64,000 nt of DNA, taken from positions 372,001 to 436,000 of the forward strand of contig JAYQIQ010000004.1 of NCBI GenBank assembly GCA_038141705.1, read 5' to 3'. Origin of the DNA: Eutrophomonas brisbanensis. GTDB lineage: Bacteria > Pseudomonadota > Gammaproteobacteria > Burkholderiales > Eutrophovitaceae. Both the position numbers and the translations under genes were made by a program. Below, in pieces: positions 1 through 8,831 of the stretch. Within the stretch, counting starts at the first letter, position 1. Each line of letters opens with the position of its first letter. Below the pieces are notes generated by a model. The model made no database searches and was not told where the DNA came from. It was given only the letters and a program-made list of their open reading frames with translations.

Positions 1-838
1 CTTTTCTCCTTTGCACATAGGACCAAGATCTTTGGAAAGAGTCCCAATGCGGTCTCGAATCTCGGGATTGCTGTCACTTCCGATACGGAACAAAACTTTT
101 GTTAACAGAAGCCAGATGAAACCCAAAAGAACAATAGACAGCGGTAAAGCCATCACTATCCAATCAGAAAATCCGATTTCAATCCCATGCGTTTGCTTTA
201 GAAAGCCAGCTAAAAAAGCATTTGGCGGGGTCCCAACGAGTGTCGCCATTCCACCAGCGGATGCCCCGTACGCAATAGAGAGCAATAATGCGCACGAAAA
301 CTTATGAGATGAATGGGCACTACCCGTGTGACTCCTTTCAACAACATCAATAATTGAAAGAGCAATAGGTATCATCATAAGCGTAGTAGCAGTATTGGAA
401 ATCCACATACTCAAGAACGCTGTAACGGCGGCAAACCCTCCCACAAGACGATTCAACTTACTACCAAAAGTTTTTAGTATCGCAAGAGCAATGCGCTCAT
501 GGAGGCGCCATTTCTCCATTGCAAGAGCCACTAAAAACCCACCAACGAATAAAAAAATAATCGGATGGGAATAAGAAACGCTAACTTCCTTCAGCGGAGC
601 GACCCCGAGCATTGGAATGATCGGCAGCGGCAACATTGCTGTAATCGGCAGTGGTAAAGCCTCAGCTATCCAAAAGACTGCCATAAGCAGAGCCACCCCA
701 GCGACTAGCCACGCGTCGCGAGACAAATCGCCCGGGTGAGGTGTAGACAAAAACAGAACGAATAGCCCCAGCCCAACAAGAAGTCCAATAACTTTTGCTA
801 ATTTTCGATCGTCAATTTTTTTCAATTTGCATGGTCAT
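1..838 (-). CDS. DASS/SLC13-family anion permease, C-terminus cut by window edge
   Basis: Reading the complement gives one open frame of about 270 residues that leaves the window at its left edge, so the C-terminal half is missing. It is a polytopic membrane protein of the divalent anion:sodium symporter group (di/tricarboxylate or sulfate uptake). The motif SNTATTLMMIP, then GGMATLVGTPPN, matches the paired hairpin motifs of that family. The substrate cannot be told. The best start is ATG at 838 behind an AGGA box, but a seven-T run (816-822) throws that frame off after about 8 codons. A TTG just downstream is in frame with the rest but lacks a well-spaced ribosome site. I favour a one-base error in the run. 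Confidence 0.8.
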
Positions 839-853
839 TGAAATTCCTATCAA

Positions 854-2263
854 TTAGGAGATTGGGGTTTTATGTTTCCACGGTAAAGCACACTCGAATT
901 TGTAGGCTAGCTGTAGGACTGCCAAGTCGGCATTTTTCTTGGAGATAATTTGAAGACCAATTGGCAAACCATTTTCACTGAAACCACATGGGCATGTTGC
1001 TGCCGGTAACCAAGTGAGATTAAAGGGATAACAGAATCCTGCCCAAGAGAACCAATCCCACGGATGTTGCTCCCAATGCTCTGGCATCAGTTTTTCAACC
1101 GGGAAGGCACTCACTGACAAAGTCGGCGTAACAAGATAGTCATAATTCTCAAAATAAAGTCTCACACGCTCGTAGTAAGCGTGTCGCTCTCCCTGCGCCC
1201 TTGCATAATCCTCGGCAGTGTACTGCTTTGCATGCTCAATTAGTGCGACCAAGCCTGGATCCATCTGATCTCGATTGGAGTCCACGTAGCCTCCATACAT
1301 CATGGCTGCGGTGACAGAAAATAAACAGTGCTGCATCGCTGACGGATCACCCCAATCTAGATGAACCTCCTCGACCACGTCACATAGACCAGAGAAAACC
1401 GAAACAGCCGACTCAAAAACTTTCTCTACTTCCATATCCAACTTGAGATATCCGAGATTCTTACTAAATCCAATTTTCACTTCGCTTAAATCGACATCCA
1501 GATTTTCTAAAAAATTTGGAGCAGGCTCTGAGAGACTTGTCATATCTCGATCATCGGGACCCGATATGGCCTGCAACATTAAAGCGGCATCAGATACCGT
1601 ACGACTTATAGGTCCAACGTGCGAGATCAAGCCGTTAATAGGCATCGGAAAATATGGCACTCGCCCGTGCGAGGGTTTCATACCAAAAACTCCACAAAAT
1701 GCAGCTGGCATCCTAATCGACCCCGCCCCATCAGATCCTTGATGAATCGGGCCTATCCCTACCGCTGCACACACCGCAGCTCCTGCACTCGAGGCTCCCG
1801 CATTTAAACCATGCCCCCATGGGTTGTGCGTGACTCCGGTCAGCGGACTTCTGCTCACACCAGACCAACCAAACTCTGACGTCGCGGTCTTACCTATTGA
1901 AATCATCCCTGCATCACGCATTCTGGAGACATGCAAATGATCAATGGAGGGAACTCGATCTTTGAATACGATCGAACCCGCCATTGTCTTTACCCCCTTA
2001 GTCAGAGCAAGATCCTTAACTGTAGTAGGGATACCAATCAGTGCTGGAAGGTCTCCCCCACGCATAATTCTTTTCTCTGCAAGTTTTGCCTCTTCCAGAG
2101 CCTTTTCATAAGTAGGCGTACAGATCGCATTTAGAGAAGGGTTCAGGGACTCCGCACGAGCAACCGTATCCCGCATAAATTCAAACGGTGATAGCGAGCG
2201 ACTTTTAAACTGAGCCAAAAGCTCGATTGCCGAGAAGTAGTGCTGAGAAACGTTAGAGGGCAT
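854..2263 (-). CDS. Amidase signature family hydrolase
   Basis: A 469-residue cytoplasmic amidase of the Ser-Ser-Lys family, which hydrolyses amide bonds. The likely triad is visible: Lys83 in TTVKD, cis-Ser158 in NAGASSAG, and the nucleophile Ser182 in GSDGAGSIRMPA. The Lys-Ser-Ser spacings (75 and 24 residues) equal those of fatty acid amide hydrolase. The usual glycine-rich GGSSGG stretch is changed to GASSAG, which may alter the substrate. The family also contains GatA, but no GatB or GatC lies nearby and the protein resembles the stand-alone degradative amidases. It may be co-transcribed with the small GlcG/HbpS-like and VOC genes upstream on the same strand. The natural substrate is unknown. 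Confidence 0.88.
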   Translation of the reverse strand: MPSNVSQHYFSAIELLAQFKSRSLSPFEFMRDTVARAESLNPSLNAICTPTYEKALEEAKLAEKRIMRGGDLPALIGIPTTVKDLALTKGVKTMAGSIVFKDRVPSIDHLHVSRMRDAGMISIGKTATSEFGWSGVSRSPLTGVTHNPWGHGLNAGASSAGAAVCAAVGIGPIHQGSDGAGSIRMPAAFCGVFGMKPSHGRVPYFPMPINGLISHVGPISRTVSDAALMLQAISGPDDRDMTSLSEPAPNFLENLDVDLSEVKIGFSKNLGYLKLDMEVEKVFESAVSVFSGLCDVVEEVHLDWGDPSAMQHCLFSVTAAMMYGGYVDSNRDQMDPGLVALIEHAKQYTAEDYARAQGERHAYYERVRLYFENYDYLVTPTLSVSAFPVEKLMPEHWEQHPWDWFSWAGFCYPFNLTWLPAATCPCGFSENGLPIGLQIISKKNADLAVLQLAYKFECALPWKHKTPIS

Positions 2264-2307
2264 ACCTTACCAACAGTTATCAACTCTCAGTCGTTGCCAT
2301 CAATAGC

Positions 2308-2724
2308 CTAAGTGCATTTTTTTAAAAAAAACTCTGCAACTGCTTCGGTGATGATCTGATCCTCTGCTGGCTTAAGCCCACTAACGCCAACTGCACCGAG
2401 TACTTTTCCATCTTTCGTTTGGAGTAGGTTTCCTCCAGGAAGTGCCGTCATCAATGGATCACAAAAATAACTGATATCTATATTGTCGTTCCGCAATCGC
2501 TCGAGAAAGGCGTCTGTCGACATTCCCATACGAGTCGCTGTATGCGCTTTTTGTTGTGATATTGCGATACTACGAATCGGCGCATTATCCATTCGAGAAA
2601 ATGCCATTTGAAAACCGTAGGCATCACAAACCGACACACAAATCGGTCGACCGAATTCAACTTGTGCCCTCTCAACTGCAAAATTTGTACACTCCTGCGC
2701 CAAACTCAACGTTAAATCACTCAT
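2308..2724 (-). CDS. GlcG/HbpS-like (DUF336) protein
   Basis: A small cytoplasmic protein of about 138 residues. The pattern is typical of the GlcG/HbpS family: VSVCDAYGFQMAFSRMDNAP, then QQKAHTA, then PGGNLL, and GAVGVSGLKPAEDQ near the end. Members bind haem or small organic ligands and often sit in catabolic clusters with unknown roles. A start four codons further upstream exists, but its ATG overlaps the GGAG ribosome site. That GGAG lies six bases before the ATG at 2724, which I therefore choose. It sits between the VOC protein and the amidase, all on the same strand, suggesting a small catabolic operon. Confidence 0.82.
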   Translation of the reverse strand: MSDLTLSLAQECTNFAVERAQVEFGRPICVSVCDAYGFQMAFSRMDNAPIRSIAISQQKAHTATRMGMSTDAFLERLRNDNIDISYFCDPLMTALPGGNLLQTKDGKVLGAVGVSGLKPAEDQIITEAVAEFFLKKCT

Positions 2725-2758
2725 ACATAACTCCAAATTTAAAAATTACATGTTACTC

Positions 2759-3253
2759 CTAATCGTCAGTGAGCCCTCTGTCGCCATAAGAGCTCGCAGG
2801 CCCCGAACCTGATTCGCCTAACCTACCACCTCTGCCGAAATGTCCCTTACCAGGTACGAAATTAACCTCAACCCTAATTCCATCAGGATCTTCGAATAAA
2901 ACGGAGTAATATCCCGGTGCAAATTTATCGCCCTCTTCACCAGCGTGAACTAGCGTCGCGTGCTGGTGCTCCTCTACGAATCTTGAAACCTTGTTAACGT
3001 CTTCTACGGATCGCGCCCTGAAACATATGTGGTGAAGTCCACTCGTGTCTTGATCAAATCTCCGCTCACGCTTATCGGGCGGCGCGAGCCTTACGAGCAC
3101 CCCCGTTTTGCCGCCAATCCTGTAGTGCACATCTTCGCCATCAATGAGCGTGCTCATATTAAAAAACTTGAGCAAATCTCTCCAGAAAAGAAGGCTGGTT
3201 TTGTTCGAAACGGTTAACTGGACATGGGCTATTCCATTGATATCGATACTCAC
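2759..3253 (-). CDS. VOC-superfamily (glyoxalase/dioxygenase-like) protein
   Basis: A 164-residue metal-dependent vicinal-oxygen-chelate protein. It has two beta-alpha-beta-beta-beta units: the first opens with IAHVQLTVSN, the second with GLHHICFRAR, and it closes with FEDPDGIRVEVNF. The histidines of the two openings and the Glu of RVEVNF are the expected metal ligands. The glycine-rich tail of about 25 residues is poorly conserved. The start is GTG at 3253 with a GAGG ribosome site eight bases upstream. Glyoxalase, ring-cleavage dioxygenase or isomerase activity cannot be separated from sequence alone. It heads the possible operon with the GlcG-like protein and the amidase. Confidence 0.82.
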   Translation of the reverse strand: MSIDINGIAHVQLTVSNKTSLLFWRDLLKFFNMSTLIDGEDVHYRIGGKTGVLVRLAPPDKRERRFDQDTSGLHHICFRARSVEDVNKVSRFVEEHQHATLVHAGEEGDKFAPGYYSVLFEDPDGIRVEVNFVPGKGHFGRGGRLGESGSGPASSYGDRGLTDD

Positions 3254-3359
3254 ACTTGCAACCTCATGAAATGATTCTGTGAATTTAATTTACTACTGGT
3301 AGTTGTCTGCAAAAATTAGTATTCTACTTTCACACTATAACCATGATTACAAAATCGTT

Positions 3360-4938
3360 ATGATCTTTACCAGCCCCCACCCGAATGTTACTGACCCAAA
3401 ACAATCCGTCTATCAATACGTTTTAGGCAATATCACCGGTTTCTCTGAAAAAACCGCGATTATCAACTCGACAAACGATGAAAGAATTTCCTATGCAGAA
3501 CTAAAAACACTCGTCGAGAAACTGGCGTTTGGCCTACAAGAGAAAGGACTAAAAAAGGGTGATGTAATAGCAATTTACAGCCCGAATGTCCCTGAGTATG
3601 TAATGCTATTTTTAGCGGTAGCTAAGCTGGGAGCTATTTGCACGACCGCGAACCCACTTTATACCGCGAATGAACTCTCCAAGCAGTTACAAGACTCTAA
3701 TGCAAAATTCTTAGTTACGGTCCCAAGCTTCTTAGAAAAAGCAAAAAGAGGCGGCAAACTCATCAAACGTAGAAGAGATTTTTGTAATCGGATCGAATGA
3801 CCTGGAAACACCTTTTGATAATTTACTTACACGAGAGGGAAAAGTTGGAGACCCCTCAGTCGATTACGAAAATGATGTGTGTGTCCTCCCCTACTCCAGC
3901 GGAACAACTGGGCTACCTAAAGGGGTTATGCTCACCCACAAGAATCTCGTAATAAATATGTGCCAAACCCGCGGGATGAGCAGTTTTAACTCTATTGATC
4001 AGGACGACACCGTACTAGGGGTACTGCCTTTTTTTCATATTTACGGGATGGTCGTAATCATGCTCTACACGCTCTCTCGGGGCGCTACCCTCTTGGTGAT
4101 GCCGAAATTTGATATGGAAAATTTCTTAAGTTCGGTTGCAAAATATAAAGTGACGAAAGCACCTCTCGTCCCACCCATTATCCTGGGATTAGCAAAACAC
4201 CCACTCGTTGATTCATTTGATCTTTCTAGCCTTAAATTAATCATGTCGGGCGCCGCCCCTCTGGCCGAGAGTACGGCAAAAGAGGCGGCAGACAGAGTTG
4301 GCTGTCAAATTGCACAAGGGTATGGGATGACCGAGGCCAGCCCGGTAACTCATTTGATGCCCACTAATTTGGGAGGTCACAAAGTTGGATCGCTCGGGTT
4401 ACCTGTCCCAAATACCGAAGTGATCATAGTGGACCCAGAAACCGGGAATCGATTAGGAAAGAATCAAAATGGAGAAATCTGGATTCGCGGACCCCAGATC
4501 ATGAAAGGCTATCTCAATCGACCAGATGCGACGAGAGAAAGTATCGATCAGGAGGGTTGGTATCACACTGGGGATATCGGATACGCAGACGAAGAGGGAT
4601 TTTTCTTTGCTGTCGACCGAATGAAGGAGCTAATCAAATACAAGGGAATGCAAGTCGCACCCGCGGAGCTTGAGGCACTATTACTAACCCACCCATCCGT
4701 GGTGGATGCTGCAGTTATTCCTGTACAAGATGAGGAAGCCGGTGAACTACCAAAAGGCTTCATTGTTGTCCGTGACGGACAAGTGGAGTCTGCCGAATCG
4801 ATCATGCAATTCGTAGCAGAGCGAGTCGCGCCTCATAAAAAAATACGGATCGTTGAATTTGTAAACCAAATTCCAAAATCCGCCTCAGGGAAAATTCTAC
4901 GTAGACTGCTGATCGAGCAAGAACGGTCAAAGGCCTAG
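3360..4938 (+). CDS. 4-coumarate-CoA-ligase-type acyl-CoA synthetase (one frameshift)
   Basis: An ANL-superfamily adenylating enzyme of about 526 residues that activates a carboxylic acid as acyl-AMP and then acyl-CoA. Visible motifs are the P-loop-like YSSGTTGLPKGVMLTH, GYGMTEASPV, the hinge region GWYHTGDIGYADEEGFF followed by DRMKELIKYKG, and the catalytic-lysine motif PKSASGKILRR. The frame breaks in the A5 run at 3743-3747. Removing one A restores continuity (LEKAKEAANSSNVEEIFVIG) into the second half, so an insertion error is likely. The start could also be an upstream TTG at 3303; the ATG at 3360 fits the family N-terminus. The acid is unknown; aryl or medium-chain acids are typical. 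Confidence 0.88.
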
Positions 4939-4944
4939 CGATTA

Positions 4945-4977
4945 TTGGTCATGGGTTGTAAAGCTCCCCATGACCAA
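4945..4977. terminator. Perfect 11-bp inverted repeat between convergent genes
   Basis: TTGGTCATGGG pairs exactly with CCCATGACCAA across an 11-base loop. It lies between the ends of the acyl-CoA ligase (+) and the NIPSNAP gene (-). There is no T tract, so a bidirectional hairpin stop or mRNA-end stabiliser is an inference from position and symmetry. Confidence 0.5.
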
Positions 4978-4989
4978 CCCAATCTCGAC

Positions 4990-5322
4990 CTAACCGACTC
5001 GTTTGGGCTCCGCAAAAAAACCAACAGGCGTCATTAGCTTGTTCTCCTGGCTCTCCAGGGCACCCAATTTTGCACTCTCCTGCGTGTAAGCAATCCAATC
5101 AGGATCCGCCCACATTGCCGCACGCTTTTGTTCGCGATCCCCAGCGCTCTCGTAAATCCAGATGTGCATATATTCATTCGGGTTACCCGTTTCACACTGC
5201 ATGTATGCCATGGGTTGCCCCAAGTGTTTCGTTTGAGCAGGCTTTCCCAACTTCTCATAAAGCGCCAAATGCTTCTTGATAGTTCCTGGTCGGCACCGAT
5301 AGGTTCTCACATCAACTAACAT
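4990..5322 (-). CDS. NIPSNAP-family protein
   Basis: About 110 residues of the NIPSNAP ferredoxin-like fold: it opens MLVDVRTYRCRPGTIKKHL, continues through MHIWIYES and a WADPDWIAYTQ segment, and ends LMTPVGFF. The family is common beside catabolic enzymes; its biochemical role is not firmly known. A start six codons upstream exists, but the GGGGGA ribosome site overlaps those codons and stands at normal distance from the ATG at 5322. It lies immediately downstream of the FKBP lipoprotein gene on the same strand. Confidence 0.8.
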   Translation of the reverse strand: MLVDVRTYRCRPGTIKKHLALYEKLGKPAQTKHLGQPMAYMQCETGNPNEYMHIWIYESAGDREQKRAAMWADPDWIAYTQESAKLGALESQENKLMTPVGFFAEPKRVG

Positions 5323-5345
5323 GGCTTGTCCCCCATACAAAAAAA

Positions 5346-6023
5346 TTATTTCATAACTTCTATTAGCTCAACCTGGAAGATAAGCGTCGCTCCAGGACCA
5401 ATTTTAGGTGGCGCACCCCTGTCTCCGTAGGCAGTGTCCGCTGGACAAACGAGTTTCGCCTTGGAACCCGCTTTCAGTTTTTGTAAGCCTTCGGTCCAAC
5501 ACGGAATGACCCCACCCAGCGGAAAACTAGCCGGCGCTCCTCGACTGATCGAGCTATCGAAAACTGTCCCATCCACGAGGCTACCTTCATAGTGCACCTT
5601 GACATTATCACTGGCAGTAGGTGTCTCGCCCGTTCCCTCCTCGGTGATCTCAACGAGCGCACCAGAGGCGGTCTTAATCACCCCGGCTTTCGATGCAAAC
5701 TCCTCCAAGAACGCTTTACCCTTCTCCGCAGAGCGCTGCGCCACTACAGCCGCACGCTCCTGTGAAAGTTGCGTTATTTTGGCTCCATACTCCTCTAATG
5801 TGATTTCCCCGTTTTTATCAGCCATCCCATCCCTGATGCCCTTAACCACGTAATCAATCTCGCTTTGATCCAAGCCAAAGCTCTTCAACTGCTGACTAAT
5901 TGCAACGCCAATCGCATAAATCGTTTTTTGTTCTTCATTCTCAAGCTTTACATCAGCTGTTTCAGCACTTTTTGAGCACGCAGTCGAGAGTAAAGCTATT
6001 AGTAGTACTTGTATGAGACGCAT
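5346..6023 (-). CDS. FKBP-type peptidyl-prolyl isomerase, probable lipoprotein
   Basis: A 225-residue Mip/FkpA-like isomerase that catalyses cis-trans isomerisation of prolyl bonds in the periplasm. The N-terminus is a short hydrophobic signal ending LLSTAC, a near-match to a lipobox with Cys16, so membrane anchoring is likely. Residues 25-105 form the helical FKBP_N dimerisation region. Residues 115-225 form the FKBP domain (VKVHYEGSLVDGTVFDSS, the FPLGGVIPCWTEGLQ segment, ending LIFQVELIEV). The length matches Mip/FkpA proteins. A role as a folding helper for outer-membrane or secreted proteins is inferred from the family. Confidence 0.9.
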   Translation of the reverse strand: MRLIQVLLIALLSTACSKSAETADVKLENEEQKTIYAIGVAISQQLKSFGLDQSEIDYVVKGIRDGMADKNGEITLEEYGAKITQLSQERAAVVAQRSAEKGKAFLEEFASKAGVIKTASGALVEITEEGTGETPTASDNVKVHYEGSLVDGTVFDSSISRGAPASFPLGGVIPCWTEGLQKLKAGSKAKLVCPADTAYGDRGAPPKIGPGATLIFQVELIEVMK

Positions 6024-6087
6024 AGAGCTTCCTTAGGTTTGTGGCTAAAAAGAGGTGTACGTTACTACAAAATACGCTTTTATTTTT

Positions 6088-6981
6088 TTAGTTAACTAAA
6101 CCGATTACTCGAGCCGCCCCCAACACATCTAATCGCTGCTCGTCAGAGAGTCGAATCACGGGAGGAATCGATCGACCGCATTCAATTTCCAAGCGATGCG
6201 AGAGAACGACCTTACAAACATCCGCATGTGCGGAGTACATCCACACGAGATCGACGATTGGTTTTGTTTTATTTTGTAGCTCCTGAGCAACTAAAAAATC
6301 ACCAGACTCCCAAGCATTAAAGAGTTTCACATAGTGCCAAGGCGCAAGAGTGAGGGGCGCATCGATCGTGCCTACCGCACCCATACTGAGAGCAGGTAAT
6401 GGGAACGCACCATTTCCAGAAAAACAAATAAGCCCCATGTCAACGAAATCTTTAATTCTGGAGAATTCATGCGCAGAGTGTTTGAGTCCTCTCAAATTTG
6501 GAATTTCCTTTTGAAGCTTACTCAATAAACTTGGCGTGAGATCAACATGGGTGAGTTGCGGCAAGTTATAAACAAAAAAATCTTTATCTACCGCCGCACC
6601 TGCTACTCGTTTATAAAATTCAACGATAGAGTTTTCGTTACTCATAAAGAAAAGAGGAGGAAGACAACAGATGGCATCACAGCCCGCACGGACCGCAGCA
6701 TTAACACCGTTAAGCGCACTCTCCAAACTCATCGCGCCAACATGAAAAATAGTCTTCGCTCTCCCTTTACAAATTTCTCCTGAGATCGCTGCTAAATCCG
6801 CGCGTTGTCGGTCAGTTAATATCGGCCCCTCTCCGGTGCTCCCGGCAATCCAGAATCCATGACAGCCATGTTGCAGATTGTCCTCCAAGATGGCTTTGAT
6901 AGCGGCAGCGTTAATCCGACCAGCCTGATCAACCGGCGTCGGAGGCGCAGGAAAAACACCACGATAAGATGATGAGTTCAT
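6088..6981 (-). CDS. DapA/NanA-family (dihydrodipicolinate synthase-like) lyase
   Basis: A 297-residue class I aldolase-type TIM barrel. The GSTGE motif (47-51), the catalytic Tyr138 in YNLPQ and the Schiff-base Lys167 in GLKHS are all present. The family makes or splits C-C bonds using pyruvate, for example DapA, N-acetylneuraminate lyase or keto-deoxy-sugar aldolases. This copy lies away from any lysine-biosynthesis gene, and its LDAG-free barrel end differs from true DapA. A catabolic aldolase or dehydratase is therefore more likely than the housekeeping enzyme. The substrate is unknown. Confidence 0.85.
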   Translation of the reverse strand: MNSSSYRGVFPAPPTPVDQAGRINAAAIKAILEDNLQHGCHGFWIAGSTGEGPILTDRQRADLAAISGEICKGRAKTIFHVGAMSLESALNGVNAAVRAGCDAICCLPPLFFMSNENSIVEFYKRVAGAAVDKDFFVYNLPQLTHVDLTPSLLSKLQKEIPNLRGLKHSAHEFSRIKDFVDMGLICFSGNGAFPLPALSMGAVGTIDAPLTLAPWHYVKLFNAWESGDFLVAQELQNKTKPIVDLVWMYSAHADVCKVVLSHRLEIECGRSIPPVIRLSDEQRLDVLGAARVIGLVN

Positions 6982-7061
6982 ATCATTAAAGAATAATTAA
7001 AAATAGTACTTGCACGATGGTAATATTAACCAATCGTAAACTTTCACATTACATTCCGCTC

Positions 7062-7676
7062 ATGATCAGAATTTATCATTTTCCCCGCACGCGTGGCTTC
7101 CGAGTAATTTGGCTTTGCGAAGAGCTTAATATCCCGTATGAGGTAATTAATATTGATTTTGCCCCGGAGTACCGATTTGGAAAAGATTATGGAAAGTTGA
7201 ATCCCCTTGGCAAGGTCCCGACTTTAGTGGACGAGGAAACGATTATGTCTGAGAGTGGAGCCATGCTTCAATATGTGCTCGATAAATTTGGCAGTGGAAG
7301 ATTACAACCAGGTACCGATGAATCTTCTCGAGCAGCGTTTTTGCAATGGTGCTGGTTCGGGGAAGCAACGTTTTCGCGCCCGATTAGCGAAATCGTTAAT
7401 CACAAAAGGAATTTCCCAGAGAACCCCAAGCAAGACGTAATCGATGAAATGAAGAAACGTTGCCGAGCGTGTTTGAATGTCGTCGAGAAAGAAATGGAAG
7501 GAAAAGATTACATCTTAGGTAACGATTTCTCAGCCGCCGATATTATGATCGGTTACATCTTCGTCCCATACACCCGGTACACGGAAGAAGTACTATCTCC
7601 CAACGTTGCGAGCTACTTTGAGCGTCTCTCTTCCAGAGAGGCCTTTAAGCGCGCGGTTGAAGCGGAGGCAAAGTAG
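7062..7676 (+). CDS. Glutathione S-transferase family protein
   Basis: About 204 residues. An N-terminal thioredoxin-like domain (IRIYHFPRTRGFRVIWLCEEL, the cis-Pro turn GKVPTLVDEE, then MSESGAMLQYVLDKFG) is followed by an all-helical C-terminal domain with the N-capping NDFSAADIMIGY motif. Members conjugate glutathione or act as peroxidases or dehalogenases; the class is uncertain. An ATG 15 codons upstream is in frame, but the domain begins at the ATG at 7062. It converges with a persulfide dioxygenase fusion, another glutathione-dependent enzyme, so a shared role in thiol or sulfide handling is possible but unproven. Confidence 0.88.
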   Translation: MIRIYHFPRTRGFRVIWLCEELNIPYEVINIDFAPEYRFGKDYGKLNPLGKVPTLVDEETIMSESGAMLQYVLDKFGSGRLQPGTDESSRAAFLQWCWFGEATFSRPISEIVNHKRNFPENPKQDVIDEMKKRCRACLNVVEKEMEGKDYILGNDFSAADIMIGYIFVPYTRYTEEVLSPNVASYFERLSSREAFKRAVEAEAK

Positions 7677-7700
7677 AAAGTCGCCGGAAGGCGCAACCCA

Positions 7701-8774
7701 TTACTCTGCGTTACCCTCCACTGGATAGCCACCGTCGCGCCATCGTAACATCCCACCAGAGAGATTCGCGACCTGAGTAAATCCAGCCTTTTGTAAGTGC
7801 ATCACCGCTTGAGCAGAGCGAGCCCCCGATCGACAAACCGTAACCACTGGCTTGTCTCGATTCAACTCAACGCTTCTATCCAATAAAGAGTCGAGTGGAA
7901 TTAACAATGCGTTAGGGATATGACCCAAAGCTCCCTCATACTCTTGCTGCTCACGTACATCTACGATTTGCACTCTACTCAAACTCTCCTCTAACTCAGG
8001 GGGCTCAATCTCCCAAATGCCAGCAAAAGTAAATTTTAAGCTCGCCCAATGTTGAGTATTCTCCGCGGCAATATCACCATCTGGTTTTCCACATTTAAGA
8101 TTGGCTGGAAGCGCTCGATCGATTTGTTTCGGATGCGGTAACTTGAGATTTTTCATATACCCTGAGAAATCCTCTGGGTTTATGTTGCCCCCCAATCTAG
8201 GGTTAAAACGTTTTTCTTCGGCAACACTCGTGACAGTAAGACCACGGTAGTCATGTCCTGGATACAACAAACATGCATCCGGTAACGAAAATATCTGCGA
8301 GTGAACGGACTCATACATCATGTGAGGACTTCCCTGCTGAAAGTCAGTTCGACCGCTTCCACGAATGAGCAATACATCTCCAGTAAAGGCGATACTGTGA
8401 TCCTCAAGGACGAACGTTACACATCCATCTGTGTGTCCAGGCGTTGAACGAACCTCCAATGTTTGATCGCCAAACACCACGGCATCTCCTGTCTTAACAT
8501 ATCTATCTGCGCCTTCGGCGCCGCTGCTGGCGGAGAGAATAATCTCACTTCCCAGTTTTTGTTTTAGTAACCAAGCGCTCGTCACATGATCCGCATGCAC
8601 ATGGGTTTCAAGCGTCGCAAGCAACTTCAAGTCCAACTCATTGATCAAAGCAATATCACGCATTGCTTGCTCAAAAACCGGATCTATGAGCACACATTCC
8701 CTCGTTTTTTCATCAGCCAACAAGTAAGTGTAAGTCGAGGAACTTGGATCGAATAATTGTCTAAAAATCAGCAT
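7701..8774 (-). CDS. Persulfide dioxygenase (ETHE1-like) fused to rhodanese
   Basis: A 357-residue fusion. Residues 1-235 are a metallo-beta-lactamase fold of the ETHE1 type: THVHADH (58-63), His114 in TPGHTDG, Asp133 in FTGD and His174 in YPGHDYRG are the expected iron-site residues. Residues 265-350 are a rhodanese domain with the catalytic Cys314 in VCRSGARS. Persulfide dioxygenase oxidises glutathione persulfide to sulfite, and a linked rhodanese can pass sulfur to make thiosulfate. This matches the known PRF-type fusion architecture of Burkholderiales. It would act in cytoplasmic sulfide detoxification. It is intact, with all key residues present. Confidence 0.92.
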   Translation of the reverse strand: MLIFRQLFDPSSSTYTYLLADEKTRECVLIDPVFEQAMRDIALINELDLKLLATLETHVHADHVTSAWLLKQKLGSEIILSASSGAEGADRYVKTGDAVVFGDQTLEVRSTPGHTDGCVTFVLEDHSIAFTGDVLLIRGSGRTDFQQGSPHMMYESVHSQIFSLPDACLLYPGHDYRGLTVTSVAEEKRFNPRLGGNINPEDFSGYMKNLKLPHPKQIDRALPANLKCGKPDGDIAAENTQHWASLKFTFAGIWEIEPPELEESLSRVQIVDVREQQEYEGALGHIPNALLIPLDSLLDRSVELNRDKPVVTVCRSGARSAQAVMHLQKAGFTQVANLSGGMLRWRDGGYPVEGNAE

Positions 8775-8831
8775 TAAAAACCCTTACACGTTAAATCTAT
8801 AAACGGAATTATATCCTGCCCTTGAGATCCC

